Assembly: GCA_963732595.1 (NCBI GenBank)
Contig: CAVSZZ010000002.1
Span: 2,108,001-2,172,000 of the forward strand
Direction: 5' to 3'
Source of the DNA: JAFGXF01 sp963732595
GTDB lineage: Bacteria > Chloroflexota > Anaerolineae > Anaerolineales > Anaerolineaceae
DNA: 64,000 nucleotides
Shown piece after piece: positions 1-10,914 of the stretch. The notes below the pieces were generated by a model, which was not told the origin of the DNA, did not search any database, and saw only the letters and a program-made list of their open reading frames with translations. Position 1 is the first letter of the stretch. Each line of letters begins with the position of its first letter. A program made the position numbers and the translations under genes.

Positions 1-126
1 GATGCTGTATTGAGTCAGAAGAAAAAACCGGCTGTCAAAAAGGTTAAGTCATCGACGGGAACAGCAGTAAAGTCGACCACCCGGAAACCAACTGTCCGGA
101 AACCGGCCAAGACCAAGACAGAATGA
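1..126 (+). CDS. C-terminal tail of an unidentified protein (5' end outside window)
   Basis: An open frame runs from the first base to a TGA at 124-126. It encodes about 41 residues rich in Lys, Thr, Pro and Val with several KP/RKP motifs. Such basic low-complexity tails occur on bacterial topoisomerase I, DNA-binding HU-like proteins and some ribosome-associated proteins, so nucleic-acid contact is a reasonable inference, but no domain is visible and the family cannot be named. A hairpin directly follows the stop. Confidence 0.6.
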   Translation, partial: DAVLSQKKKPAVKKVKSSTGTAVKSTTRKPTVRKPAKTKTE

Positions 127-131
127 AAGAT

Positions 132-155
132 GGGGCAGGGTAACCTGCCCCTTAT
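132..155 (+). terminator. Hairpin after the first partial gene
   Basis: A perfect 8-bp inverted repeat (GGGGCAGG / CCTGCCCC, 132-151) with a four-base loop starts six bases after the preceding stop codon. Only a short T stretch follows, so it is a weak intrinsic terminator or a small REP-like palindrome. It covers the most upstream possible start of the next gene, which argues for a later start there. Confidence 0.5.
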
Positions 156-162
156 GATTCCC

Positions 163-948
163 ATGCCAAAATTGATCATTCTCGGCTCCGCCGCAGCGAT
201 CCCGGACCAACTTCATGCCAATACCCAATTCCTGGTCAGGCTGAAGGACACGGCCACCCTGGTCGATTGTGGCGACAGCACTTACCTGAGATTGGTAAAA
301 GCCGGGATCGGTGTGGATGAGGTCAGCGACCTGATCCTGACCCACTTCCACCCGGATCATGCCGGTGGGCTGCCGGCTTTTCTGATCACGCTCTGGCTGC
401 TTAAACGCAAGGCACCACTGGTCATCCACGGGTTGGAAGATACCTTGATGCGCGCCGAAGGGGTGCTCGAGTTGTTTCGTTGGGAGAACTGGCAGGATAT
501 GTACCCGGTGCGCTTCAACCGCCTGCCCGAGCAGGAGCTGGTGACGCTGCTCGAGACTCCCGAATGGAAAGTGGAAGCCTCTCCGGTGAAGCACCTGATC
601 CCAACGCTCGGATTGCGTATGGAATTCGTAAATGGCTTCACTGCGGCTTATTCCTGCGACACTGAACCCTGCGCAGCGGTTATGCGCCTGGGTTATGAAG
701 CCGACCTGCTTCTGCACGAAGCAGCCGGGGAAGCGCGAGGTCATTCATCCGGTGCCCAGGTAGGGGAGATTGCCCGCCAGGCGAAAGTGCAACGCCTGGT
801 GTTGATCCATTATCCGGTTGCGAAAGGTCTTGCGATACTGCAGGAAACGCAAGCTGTCTTTGCGGGAGCTGTATCTTTAGCGGAGGATGGCGATACTTAC
901 GAGATAGTGGGGGTATTACCAGCCGGTGATGAACGGTTCCCACTCTGA
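163..948 (+). CDS. MBL-fold metallo-hydrolase (RNase Z/ElaC-like)
   Basis: This metallo-beta-lactamase fold protein has about 261 residues. The signature HxHxDH is present as THFHPDH near residue 63, preceded by the LVDCGDS strand and followed by later His residues (KHLIP, LLHEAAG, LIHYPVA) that fit the remaining metal ligands. The layout resembles RNase Z-like and arylsulfatase-like members, which act on phosphodiesters or other esters; the substrate cannot be told. I chose the ATG at 163 because the typical N-terminus (PKLIILGSAAAIP) begins there. Starts at 130 and 154 are in frame, but 130 lies at the edge of the hairpin. The 3' end overlaps the convergent HNH gene by 33 bases. Confidence 0.85.
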   Translation: MPKLIILGSAAAIPDQLHANTQFLVRLKDTATLVDCGDSTYLRLVKAGIGVDEVSDLILTHFHPDHAGGLPAFLITLWLLKRKAPLVIHGLEDTLMRAEGVLELFRWENWQDMYPVRFNRLPEQELVTLLETPEWKVEASPVKHLIPTLGLRMEFVNGFTAAYSCDTEPCAAVMRLGYEADLLLHEAAGEARGHSSGAQVGEIARQAKVQRLVLIHYPVAKGLAILQETQAVFAGAVSLAEDGDTYEIVGVLPAGDERFPL

Positions 949-1428
949 GTTGGCTTCGAGGTGGCGTCCGAAAATATAACCGGCGGAAGCGGGGGGTTCC
1001 TTGGGCTGGTGCAGTAATTTCATGCGGGCTTCTGACAACAAACGACCGCCCTTGTGGTGATTGCATGAAGAGCAGGCTGTGACCACATTTTTCCACACAT
1101 GTTCACCGCCCATGTGGCGCGGGATGACGTGATCGATGGTCAGCGCCGTGACATGCCGGCCGCAGTACTGGCAGGTGGCGTGATCGCGCCGGAAGACTTC
1201 GCGGCGTGTCAGTTTGACGCGCGGGCGTGGGTGGCTGATCTGATTCTCAAGGCGGATGACTGAGGGGAGATCGAACAGGGCATTGACCGTGCGGATCTTG
1301 CCACGCCCATTGATCACCAGGCGGGCTTTATCAGACAATATCATTCCCAGGGCTCGCTTGACGTCGCACACATTGAGCGGCTCATAATTCGCATTCAGGA
1401 CCAACACGGGAGCTCCAAGTTCGTCCAT
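916..1428 (-). CDS. HNH endonuclease family protein
   Basis: This 170-residue protein carries an HNH nuclease domain at residues about 75-135. A Cys pair (CQYC) and a second pair (CSSC) form the zinc-binding frame, and TIDHVIPRHMGG with the following Asn and His residues form the beta-beta-alpha metal catalytic core. The N-terminal part (VLVLNANYEPLNV...) is typical of the stand-alone HNH proteins widespread in Chloroflexota, Actinobacteria and cyanobacteria. The cellular role is not established; DNA repair or restriction are both possible. It is convergent with the MBL gene and divergent from chrA. A TATAAT box lies only eight bases upstream of the ATG, so the mRNA may be leaderless. Confidence 0.85.
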   Translation of the reverse strand: MDELGAPVLVLNANYEPLNVCDVKRALGMILSDKARLVINGRGKIRTVNALFDLPSVIRLENQISHPRPRVKLTRREVFRRDHATCQYCGRHVTALTIDHVIPRHMGGEHVWKNVVTACSSCNHHKGGRLLSEARMKLLHQPKEPPASAGYIFGRHLEANSEWEPFITGW

Positions 1429-1436
1429 AAGTCCCG

Positions 1437-1481
1437 ATTATAACAGCATTCATCTGGGGGCCATCTGGCGCAGGATATAAT
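1437..1481. promoter_or_regulatory. Divergent -10 boxes between the HNH gene and chrA
   Basis: On the minus strand TATAAT lies at 1442-1437, eight bases from the HNH ATG. On the plus strand TATAAT lies at 1476-1481, about 29 bases before the chrA ATG. Neither has a good -35 hexamer, so the calls rest on the -10 matches and the divergent geometry. Confidence 0.45.
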
Positions 1482-1509
1482 GAGATGATGGAAACGCCGG
1501 TGGGCTTAT

Positions 1510-2697
1510 ATGAATGATTCGGAAAGATCGGTGGCAATTCCCCATCCTCCCCTGCTGCGATTATTCCTGACCTTCCTGCGCCTGGGCGCGACTGCCTTTG
1601 GCGGGATATCGATGATCGCTTACCTGCGCAGGTCGATCGTGGAGGAGCGGGGTTGGATATCCAATGAAGAGTTCAACAATGGTCTGGCGCTGTGCCAGAT
1701 GATCCCTGGCGCGACCACCATGCTCGTCGCCGCCTATATTGGTCTGAAGCTGCGCGGACGTATCGGCGCGATTCTGACCTTGATTGGTTTCAGCTTGCCG
1801 GCTTTTATCATGATGTTGGTCCTGGCAGCATTGTTTACGCTCAACCGGGAACACCGCTTGCTGTATGCGATCATGGGTGGCTTGCAGGCCATCATTGTAG
1901 CCATTATCGCCAATGCCATGTTCTGTTTTGGCAGGGGCATCTATCGCGACTGGAAAGCTTTATTCATAGCGGCCCTGGCAGCAGTTTTTTATGCCTTGAG
2001 CGTTAACCCGATGCTGGTCATCCTTATTGCTGCCCTGACCGGTTTGTATTTTTTTCAATTGAAAACCACAAACCCGCAGCCCATTCCAGCAATCAATAAG
2101 CCCCGCGTTTCAATCCTGTTCATCCTCGTCTTCCTTTCAACGACTGCGCTGGGGCTGGGGCTGCTTTATGTGTTCGAGCGAAGTCTGTTCGATCTGGCAG
2201 TTGCCATGTTGAAGATTTCCCTATTCTCGTTCGGGGGAGGTTTTGCGGCAGTACCGTTGATGCTGCATGAGGTGGTGGAAGTGCAAGGCTGGATGGACAC
2301 CCCGACTTTCATGGATGGGATCGTCCTTGGTCAGGTCACACCCGGACCGGTGATCATCACCGCCACATACATCGGTTATTACGTGGCCGGACTGGCTGGT
2401 GCTGTAATCGCGACCACCAGCATCTTTATTCCATCTTATTTTATTCTGGTTACCATTGTCCCTTATTTCGACCGGCTCAAGACATCGCCATATTTCATGG
2501 CGGTCATCAAGGGCATCCTTTGTTCCTTTGTTGGATTGCTGTTGACGCTGACAGTTCGTTTTGCATTGGATGTGCATTGGAATCTGGTTTATGTCCTGCT
2601 GGCTGTGGCTGCCTTCATTGCTCTATTTCGTAAGGTCGATCCACTGTGGGTGATCCTGGCCGGGACGGTCATATCCGCCCTGACTTATTTTTTATAG
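1510..2697 (+). CDS. chrA: Chromate transporter (CHR family)
   Basis: This 395-residue polytopic membrane protein has the two homologous halves of long-chain CHR transporters. Each half begins with the family signature: GATAFGGISMIAYLRR near residue 26 and SLFSFGGGFAAVPLM near residue 236, followed by the conserved GLALCQMIPG and IVLGQVTPGP segments. Family members expel chromate driven by the proton gradient; sulfate or related anions are alternatives. The ATG at 1510 has a GGTGG-type ribosome site upstream. No chrB-like regulator is beside it. Length and motif spacing are normal and there is no sign of damage. Confidence 0.93.
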   Translation: MNDSERSVAIPHPPLLRLFLTFLRLGATAFGGISMIAYLRRSIVEERGWISNEEFNNGLALCQMIPGATTMLVAAYIGLKLRGRIGAILTLIGFSLPAFIMMLVLAALFTLNREHRLLYAIMGGLQAIIVAIIANAMFCFGRGIYRDWKALFIAALAAVFYALSVNPMLVILIAALTGLYFFQLKTTNPQPIPAINKPRVSILFILVFLSTTALGLGLLYVFERSLFDLAVAMLKISLFSFGGGFAAVPLMLHEVVEVQGWMDTPTFMDGIVLGQVTPGPVIITATYIGYYVAGLAGAVIATTSIFIPSYFILVTIVPYFDRLKTSPYFMAVIKGILCSFVGLLLTLTVRFALDVHWNLVYVLLAVAAFIALFRKVDPLWVILAGTVISALTYFL

Positions 2698-2794
2698 CAG
2701 ATGCAGGATTGGCAGGCAGTAAGTGCGATAAAATGAGCATACGATTCACAAACGCGGTCGATCGACCTGTTGGTCGGGAAAGAGGGATGTGACC

Positions 2795-3652
2795 ATGAAA
2801 AGGACAATTAAGGCAGGTGCTCAATGGGTGGGATCCCAAGACCCGCGCTATTTATTGATCGGACTGATCCTGATGGTCGTCTTGTTTGGATATCTGGACT
2901 ATCTGAGCGGTTTTGAGTATTCCATATCACTTTTCTATCTCCTTCCGATCGGTCTGGCAGCCTGGTTCATTGGGAAGAGAAGTGCCTTGATCCTTTCCAT
3001 ATTAAGCGCAGTTGCCTGGTTTGTATCCAATACATTGGCCGGTCAGACCTACACCAACCCGTTCATCAGTTATTGGAATGCCCTCATTCGACTGGGTTTC
3101 TTCCTGGTAGTCTCAGGATTGATCCTCAAAATGCGGGCATCCCTGAGAAGGGAAATGGAGGTATCGAACACGGACAGCCTGACCGGCTTGATGAACTCGC
3201 GGGCTTTCTACAGGCAGGCCACGACGGAGCTGTTGCGCGCCAGGCGATACCAGCGTTCATTCTCACTGGCTTATATTGACGTCGACAATTTCAAGCAGGT
3301 CAATGACAACCATGGACATATAACCGGAGACCAGTTGCTCCGTACGGTGGCAGATACCTTGCGCACCCGTCTGCGTTCCACGGATCTGATCGCCCGTCTG
3401 GGTGGAGATGAGTTCGTGGCAATGCTGCCGGAAACGGATTTCCATTCTGGCACAATCGTGATCACTAAATTGCACGAGGCGCTTATAAAAGCGATGGATC
3501 GACATCATTGGAAGGTGACCTTCAGCACCGGTGCGGTCACATTCTATAGATTTGGTGTCCCGCTTAAGGAGGTCATTCAGCGGGCGGATCAGCTGATGTA
3601 TCAGGCAAAGGCCAGTGGCAAGAATACGGTCCGGTTTGATACAGTCGAATAG
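2795..3652 (+). CDS. Membrane-anchored diguanylate cyclase (GGDEF)
   Basis: This 285-residue protein has four predicted transmembrane helices in residues about 20-110, a short linker, and a GGDEF domain at about 120-283. The active-site loop reads RLGGDEF, and an RSTD inhibitory I-site sits exactly five residues upstream, so an active, product-inhibited enzyme making cyclic di-GMP from GTP is expected. The membrane part has no recognisable sensor family. ATG 2795 is preferred to GTG 2789 because AGAGGGA lies seven bases upstream. No EAL or PilZ partner is seen in the window. Confidence 0.92.
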   Translation: MKRTIKAGAQWVGSQDPRYLLIGLILMVVLFGYLDYLSGFEYSISLFYLLPIGLAAWFIGKRSALILSILSAVAWFVSNTLAGQTYTNPFISYWNALIRLGFFLVVSGLILKMRASLRREMEVSNTDSLTGLMNSRAFYRQATTELLRARRYQRSFSLAYIDVDNFKQVNDNHGHITGDQLLRTVADTLRTRLRSTDLIARLGGDEFVAMLPETDFHSGTIVITKLHEALIKAMDRHHWKVTFSTGAVTFYRFGVPLKEVIQRADQLMYQAKASGKNTVRFDTVE

Positions 3653-3684
3653 AGGCAGGCCGGCCTCACGGGGAAAAAATAACC

Positions 3685-4308
3685 GTGCCTAAGATGGTCC
3701 CCAAAATCATCCTGGAAGGCACCCGTCTGACTCACAAAACGGATATCGCCTTCGCGCTCAACGAGCACCCGCGCATCGTCGGCCCGCGCAAATACCACTA
3801 TCACTCCCCGCTCATTTCGGCCGAGTGGTGTGCTTTCACCAACTTCCCGTGGGGCAGAGGGATGATCAACTTCGAACCCGCCGAAGAAGCGCTGGCCATG
3901 GAGACCTACAATGCCTGGGTGCGCCTGTTCGAATTGCAGCGTTATTATTCCTGGATCATCGACCGCTTCCATATCTCAACCCGTGCCTATCAACTGAAGA
4001 CCTACGGGAAGGATTACGACTTCACCTGGTTGGAAGAGCGCCTGCTGCCGCTCGGTTTTCGACTGGTTTTCGTCTCACGAACGCCCGAGTCTTTCGAAGC
4101 AGCCAGGGCCGAGCGCTTGAAGGTCTCGGGCAAACCATCCCAATACGACGATTTGGGGATTTTCGTCGAAGAGCAAGCTTTGATGAAACGATTGGCGGGT
4201 GAATCAAAGCTGCCAGTCCTGATCCTGGATATCTCGGATGATGATGTGGATGGGGCGGTGAATCGCATTGCCGATTGGCTTGAGCAGACCGGTGGATTGT
4301 ATCTATAG
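3685..4308 (+). CDS. Thymidylate-kinase-like P-loop protein with altered Walker A
   Basis: The 207-residue product looks like the thymidylate/deoxynucleoside kinase fold. Strand 1 is followed by EGTRLTHKT, which fits Walker A except that the Gly before the Lys is His. A DRFHISTRAYQL segment near residue 93 matches the DRY..S..AYQ region of dTMP kinases. The middle (EERLLPLGFRLVFVSR) fits the strand before the lid. Substrate and activity are unknown; the substitution may weaken nucleotide binding. Translation seems to start at GTG 3685. A terminator hairpin follows, shared with the convergent giant gene. Confidence 0.6.
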   Translation: MPKMVPKIILEGTRLTHKTDIAFALNEHPRIVGPRKYHYHSPLISAEWCAFTNFPWGRGMINFEPAEEALAMETYNAWVRLFELQRYYSWIIDRFHISTRAYQLKTYGKDYDFTWLEERLLPLGFRLVFVSRTPESFEAARAERLKVSGKPSQYDDLGIFVEEQALMKRLAGESKLPVLILDISDDDVDGAVNRIADWLEQTGGLYL

Positions 4309-4343
4309 TGGATTGAGTAACATGAGTAACTACAATGAATTAA

Positions 4344-4372
4344 CCGCCCGGCTGATAATGCCGGGCGGATTT
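4344..4372. terminator. Bidirectional terminator-like hairpin
   Basis: A perfect 9-bp inverted repeat CCGCCCGGC / GCCGGGCGG (4344-4352, 4360-4368) with a seven-base loop lies between two convergent genes. The T run is short on both strands, so efficiency is uncertain. Confidence 0.6.
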
Positions 4373-4403
4373 GATCCATCGATCTGGCGGGAATGTTAGT
4401 GTC

Positions 4404-7400
4404 TCATTTTTTGATCATCGGCAGGAAGTTCGTATAGAAGAACACAGTGATCACGACATCATCGGTTATCACGGCGCTCAAACCCAGATTGTCGGTCACC
4501 ATCAGGGTGAAGGTCAGCGCACCGGCATTCGCCGGGGCCGTGAAGGTGGGATTGACTGCAGTCGGATCGCTCAGGGTCACCTCTTCACCACCGGTTTGGG
4601 TCCACAGGTAGGTCAGGGGCAGGTGGCCATCCGGGTCGCTGCTCAAGCTGCCATCCAGGGTGACAAGTGTTATTTTGAAGACCGTCTGATCAGATCCGGC
4701 ATCTGCCAGTGGTGGCTGGTTGTTGACAGTGATCACGACTTCATCAGGTGTCGGGTCAGGCAGACCCTGGCTATCGGTGACCGTCAGAGAGAAGGTCAGT
4801 GCAGCCGGGTCACCCGGGGCTGTGAAGCTAGGATCGACTGCGGTTGGGTCACTCAAGGTGACCGTTGTGCCCCCCGTCTGTATCCAGGCATAACTCAAGG
4901 GCAGGTCCCCATCCGGGTCATAACTGCCGCTGCCATCCAGGTTGACCGTTGCACCCGTACTCACGTCCTGATCCGGTCCGGCATCCGCAACCGGGACCTG
5001 GTTTTCGACATGGATGACAACCTCATCCGGGGCAGAGGGAAACCCCAGGCTATCGGTGACCGTCAGAGAGAAGGTCAGTGTAGCCGGGTCACCCGGGGCG
5101 GTGAAGCTGGGGTCGACCACATTAACATCACTTAAGCTGACCGTCGTGCCCCCTGTCTGGGTCCAGGCGTAGCTGAGGGGCAGGTCTCCATCGGGGTCCG
5201 TGCTGCCGCTGCCATCCAGGTTGACGGTTGCGCCAGTGCTCACGTCCTGATCCGGCCCCGCATCGGCGGTCGGGGACTCTTCGACATTCAGGGTGAATTC
5301 CTGCACGGCATCCGCGCCTGCGCCATTCGTGGCGGTGAGGACAAGTGTATATAAGCCGCCTGTGATCGCTCCCGGCGTGCCTGCCAGGCTGGCGGTGCCG
5401 TCACCGTTATCGGTGAATGTGACGCCGCCGGGCAGTGTGCCGCTGTACCCGAGCGTGGGCGTGGGGAAGCCCGTCGCGGTGACAGTAAACAACTCCACCG
5501 CACCTACGGTGAAGGTCACATGATCTGCGCTGGTGATGGCGGGCGCTTCCTGCACCGTGATATACAACGGCTTGATGATGCTGCCAGAGCCAGCAGTGTT
5601 ATAGGCCTGCAGAGCCACCGGGTAGATGCCTGGCTCCGTATAGGTATGCAAGGGATTCTGATCATAGGAGCCAGCTGTCTCCCAGCGCCAGACGTCATCA
5701 TTGTCACCGAAAGGATACCCACCCATTAATACAGCACTGCCATCCGGTAGAATAACACTGGTGTGGTTTCTTCGACCAGACCATTCAGCACTACTGGTTA
5801 TCTGCGACCAATTTGCTCCTTTATCAGTAGAACGCCAAACGTCATTTAGCTCATTGCCGATTGTTGTCCCACCGCCTATTACTAAAACACTATTATCAGG
5901 AAGTACCAAGCTTGTATGACCACCTCGGACTGACCAGGGTGCATTTGCAGTTCGTAATGCCCAAGTTGCACCCATATCTGTTGATAGCCATACATCGTTT
6001 TTATATGAGCCATCATGCCCACCCATCAGCAGAATACTTCCATCTTCTAATACCACACTTGTGTGGTTAGTACGTGCCGTCCACTCTGCGTGATCCGTCA
6101 TCTGTACCCAGGTTGCACCCATGTCCGTTGAGCGCCATACGTCATTCATATATGTAGTGGTATAACCACCCATCAAAACAATGCTCCCATCTGGTAAAAC
6201 GACGCTTGTATGGGAATTTCGTTCTGTCCAGCCGGCATGGGCAGTCATCTGTGTCCAGGTGGCACCCTGATTCGTAGAACGCCAGACATCGTTCAATGTC
6301 ACACCACCCCAAACCCCCTCATTTCCCCCCATTAGGACGATGCTGCCATCAGGAAGGGCAACGCTGCTATGATAATAGCGGGCAGACCACCCGGCAGTGC
6401 TGGTCATCAATGTCCAGTTAGAACCCTGGTTCGATGAGCGCCAGACGTCCCTCTTCCTAACTCCATCATTTCCCCCCATTAGGACGATGCTGCCATCTGG
6501 AAGTGTGACGCTGGAGTGACTGTATCTTGCCGTCCACTCTGCACTAGCGGTCATTTGTATCCAGGCATTTGAGAAATCCTCATCGCCGAAGTACCAGGCC
6601 CAACCGGTGGGGCTGCCGGTTGATTCGTCCGTGAACTGCACCTCGAGGGGAGCAAGGCCAATGATCGGGGCGCCGGAGAAATCTGCCGCGAGCGGCGGGG
6701 TCAAGACCTCGATATAGGCGATTTTTATGATGCTGTCAAACCCGATGTCGTTGTATGCCTGCGAGGTGACTGTGTAGATTCCCGGTTCGCTGTATGTGTG
6801 GGATGGGTTCTGTTCGTAAGATCCGGCAGTTTCCCAGCGCCAGGCATCATTGCTTCGCGGAGTGGCGCTATCATTTAGCCCGCCCATCAGCACGATGCTG
6901 CCGTCCGCTAACACCACGCTGGTGTGAAGATTCCTTCCTATCCATTCCGCACCGGCGGTTATTTGTGTCCAGGTGGCGCCTTGATCGGCTGAGCGCCACA
7001 CATCATTGCGGCGGCCACCAGAAGCCCCTCCCATTAGAACGATGCTCCCATCAGGCAAGGCCGCACTCGTGTGCCCCTGTCTGGGCGACCACTCTGCATT
7101 CGCCGTCAGCTGTGTCCAGGTGGCGCCCTGATCAGTCGAACGCCAGACATCATTTCTGGAACTGCCGTCAAAGCCCCCCATCAGCACAATGCTATCGTCA
7201 GGCAACACCACGCTGGAATAATAATACCTTCCTGTCCACCCGGCGCTGGCTGCCATCAGGGTCCAGGTGGTGCCTTGATCCGTCGAGCGCCAGACATCAT
7301 TGCGGTAACTGCCGCTGTAACCGCCCATTAGCACAATGCTCCCGTCCGACAACACCACGCTGGTATGACTGTACCTGGCTGCCCACGGGGCGCTGGCAGT

Positions 7401-10400
7401 GACTTGTGTCCAGGTTGCGCCCTGGTCGGTCGAACGCCACACATCGTTCTTGTACCCGCCGCTGTCACGTCCCCCCAGTAACAAGATACTACCATCCGGC
7501 AAGGCCAAACTGCTGTGCCCAAAGCGCGCCGACCATCCAGCGCTGGCGGTCATTTGCGTCCAGGTGGCACCCTGATCCGTTGAGCGCCACACATCTCTGA
7601 CCGGCGTGGGGGACCAACTCGTTGTATTACCGCCCATCAATACGATACTGCCATCCGGGAGCGCTACACTGGCATGCGTATCTCTCGCCTGCCATCCGCC
7701 GTTGGCGGTCATCTGCACCCACGGCTCTGAAAAGTCCTCGTCGCCAAAATACCAGTCCCAGCCGGTGGGGCCATCGGTGGATGCGTCGGTGAATTGAACA
7801 TCCAACGGGGCAAAGCCACTGGTTGGGTCGCCAGAGAAATCCGCGGTGGGGGCGATGGGATCGTCCACATAATTGGCGGAGACGGTTTTATCGCCGTCCA
7901 TCACGAAGGTGATCGAGCGGCTGGCGCTGGTGACCGACCCGCCCCAACCATTGAAGCGTTTGCGGTCTACCCCTCCGCCGTAATATTCAGGCGCTTCCAG
8001 GTTGACAGTCGCACAAAGGCCCGTTGCTTTAATATACATAGAATCGCCGCCGTGACCCGTGCTGCTGGCAACACCCACACCGGAAGCAGGATTTATGGAT
8101 TCTACGTTCAGCGCGGGCAGAGAACCCTCACTGCTAAGGATTGTGCCAAGTTGGCCTATCACCATGAACTGATGATTGCCCCATGTGACACCTGTAAGGC
8201 CCCAGGTTGTACCGGAGTTTTGCCCCAACCAGGTTATCCCATCTGTAGATGTGATAATCGTGCTAGTGTTACTCACCGCTACAAATCTGTTGTCGCCCCA
8301 GGCTACACCCCTAAGTTGGGAGGTGGTACCTGAGGTGCGCCCTGTCCATGTCACGCCGTCTGGGGAAGTGCGAATAACACCGCTGCTACCCACTGCCAAA
8401 AATAGATTTCCGCCCCAGGTGATGCTCATAAGATCGCTGGTCGTGCCCGAATTTTGCGCCGTCCAGGTGACTCCGTCCGGGGAGGTACGGACCGTGCCAC
8501 TCCCGCCCACGACCACAAACTGGCTGCCATCCCAGGTAAGGCTGGTCAACCAATTGGTTGTCCCCGAAGTTCGCGCTGTCCAGGTTGACCCATCCATAGA
8601 TGTGCGGATGGTACCGTTTGAACCCACCGCCACAAACTGGTTACCATTCCAGGTGATACCCCATAGGTTATTTGTTGTACCAGAACTGCGCGCTGTCCAG
8701 ACGGCACCATCTGGTGATGTGCGGATTGCGCCATTTCCACCCACGGCCACGAATAAGTTGTTTCCCCAGGCAAGCCCGTTAAGATGATTCGTCGTGCCGG
8801 AACTTTGCGCCGTCCAATCGATACCATTTGGAGAAGTGCGTATGATGCCGCTCTGACCAACGGTCACGAACTGGCTGCCGTTCCAGACGATGCTGTAATA
8901 GAAGCCGGTCGTCCCAGAATTTTGTTGCGTCCAAATCCATCCATCTGAGGATGTCAGAATAGTGCCTGTTCCCCCCACGGCGACAAACTGGTTCGTCCTC
9001 CAGGCAGCTCCGTATAGCGTAAAATTGGTACCCGAGGTTTGCGCCGTCCAACTTGCTCCATCTGGAGAAGTCCGAATCGTACCGATTACGCCCACAGCCA
9101 TAAACTGACTACCATCCCAGGTAAGGCTCCAAAGCGCATTCGTTGTGCCCGAAGTCTGTGCCGTCCAACTTGCTGCGTCTGTAGAAGTAAGGACGGTACC
9201 ACTTGCGCCCACTGCTACAAACTGGCTGTCACCCCATGTGACACTGTAAAGTGCGTTGGTTGTCCCCGAAGTTTGCGCCGTCCAGGTTACACCATTGGGT
9301 GAAGTCAGGATCGCGCCGCTTGCACCCACAGCCACGAACTGGCCCCCGCTCCAGGTGACGCCGTAAATGGTGCTGGTCGTGCCTGAAGTGCGCGCCGCCC
9401 AGGTTACTCCATCTGGGGAAGTAAGGACGGTACCGTTTGTGCCCACAGCCATAAACTGACTACCATCCCAGGTAATGCTCCAAAGCGCATTCGTTGTGCC
9501 CGAAGTTTGTGCCGCCCAGGTTACTCCATCTGGGGAAGTAAGGACGGTACCGTTTGCGCCCACAGCCATAAACTGGCTGTCGCCCCAGGTGACGCTGTAA
9601 AGATTGCTGGTCGTGCCCGTACGATACACAATCCAGTCTGCTCCGTCGGAAGATATCAGAGCAACTCCGTTCATTCCTACTGCCACAATGCGATCATCGC
9701 CCCAAATGGCTCCTCTGAGGTCATTACCCTGGGGCAGGGGATTACGCCATCCCCACTCACCGCTGTGACAGAGGCTGTCCAGGCGGGCAATGCGGTTGCG
9801 CGCCGCGCCGCTGATCTCAGTAAACGCTCCGCCAGCCAGCACCTTGCAGTTCGATTGCATGGCCAGGGCATACACGTAGAAATTCGCGCCGGGGTCAAAG
9901 TCTGCGTCGGCTGTGCCGTCGCTGTTGAGCTGGGCAATATAATCTCGGTTTGTGCCGCCAATGTTGGTGAAGCCCCCGCCGACCAGGATCTTGCCATCAG
10001 CCTGCAGGGCGATGCTCTCCACCACGCTGTTCGCATCGGGATTGAAGCCTGTATCGAGCGTGCCATCGACATCCAGGCGGGCTATTCGGTTGCGCGTTTC
10101 GCCTGCCACCTGCAGGAAGGTGCCACCAATCAGGATTTGGTTATCGGGCTGGATGACAATGGCTTGGACTGCGCCCTCATTGCCGGGGCTGAAGCCTGTA
10201 TCGAGATTGCCATCGCTATTCAGTCGACCAATGCCATAACGTGGTGAGCCACCTAGAGCGTCAAATTGCCCACCGACCAGGATTTTCTCATCGGCTTGCA
10301 TGGCCAGGGCCAGGACCGGGTCATTTGCGCCGGGGTTGAAGCCTGTGTCAAGCGTTCCATCGGCGTTCAGGCGGGCAATGCGGATGCGTGTTGTGCCGTT

Positions 10401-10914
10401 AACAAGGCTAAAATCACCGCCTATCAAGATTTTCTCATTGGGCTGTTCGGCCAGCGCATAGACCGGCCCGTCTGCTGCAACAGAAAAATCCAAATCGGCA
10501 GTGCCATCCAGGTTGAGCCGGGCGATGAAATTGCGCGCAGTACCGCCGATGCCGGTAAATTCGCCGCCGACCAGGATCTTGCCGTCTGCCTGCACCGAGA
10601 TCGTGTGGACAACATTACTGGCGTTTGGATTAAAAGTCGGTGTCCAGCGTGCCGTCGAAATTGAGCCGAGCGATATAATTGCGCGTTTGCCCGCCCACCT
10701 GGGTGAACTCGCCGCCGATGATGATTTTGCCATCCGGCTGGGTAACGATGACATTGACTGCGCCATTGGCATCGGGATTAAAACTGTCCTCCACTGATTG
10801 CGCCCGCGCCGTGATCGGCGCCAGGAATCCCAAGGTCAACCCGGCGATCAGGCTGGCAAACAACCCGATGCGCAGGATCCTGACGAAAGACAAAACGGTC
10901 CGTTTCGAGAACAT
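4404..10914 (-). CDS. Giant secreted repeat protein: delta-60, YCF48/BNR-like, kelch, PKD and Ig-like modules (frameshift at ~10633)
   Basis: Joined, this is about 2,169 residues. ATG 10914 has a perfect AAAGGAGGA site, and residues 1-37 are a signal peptide ending near ARA-QS. Then come delta-60 beta-propeller repeats (DGKILVGGxFT, residues ~40-385); about 13 YCF48/BNR-like 41-residue repeats (SPDGVTWTAQTSGTT, ~390-930); two PKD domains, each split by a kelch block (DGSIVLMGG...NDVWRSTDQG, ~1030-1790); an Ig-like domain (~1790-1875); and three PKD/REJ-like domains starting ADAGPDQDV. It ends in a short FLPMIKK tail. The frame breaks at an A4 run (10632-10635): one base fewer restores LDTDFNPNA, which matches neighbouring repeats. 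A cell-surface or extracellular binding role is inferred; no enzyme motif is seen. Confidence 0.85.

Noticed and set aside
5700..9700. Regularly spaced direct repeats that at first look like a repeat array
   Set aside because: They keep one open reading frame and encode kelch and YCF48/BNR-like protein repeats. There are no unique spacers and no cas genes.
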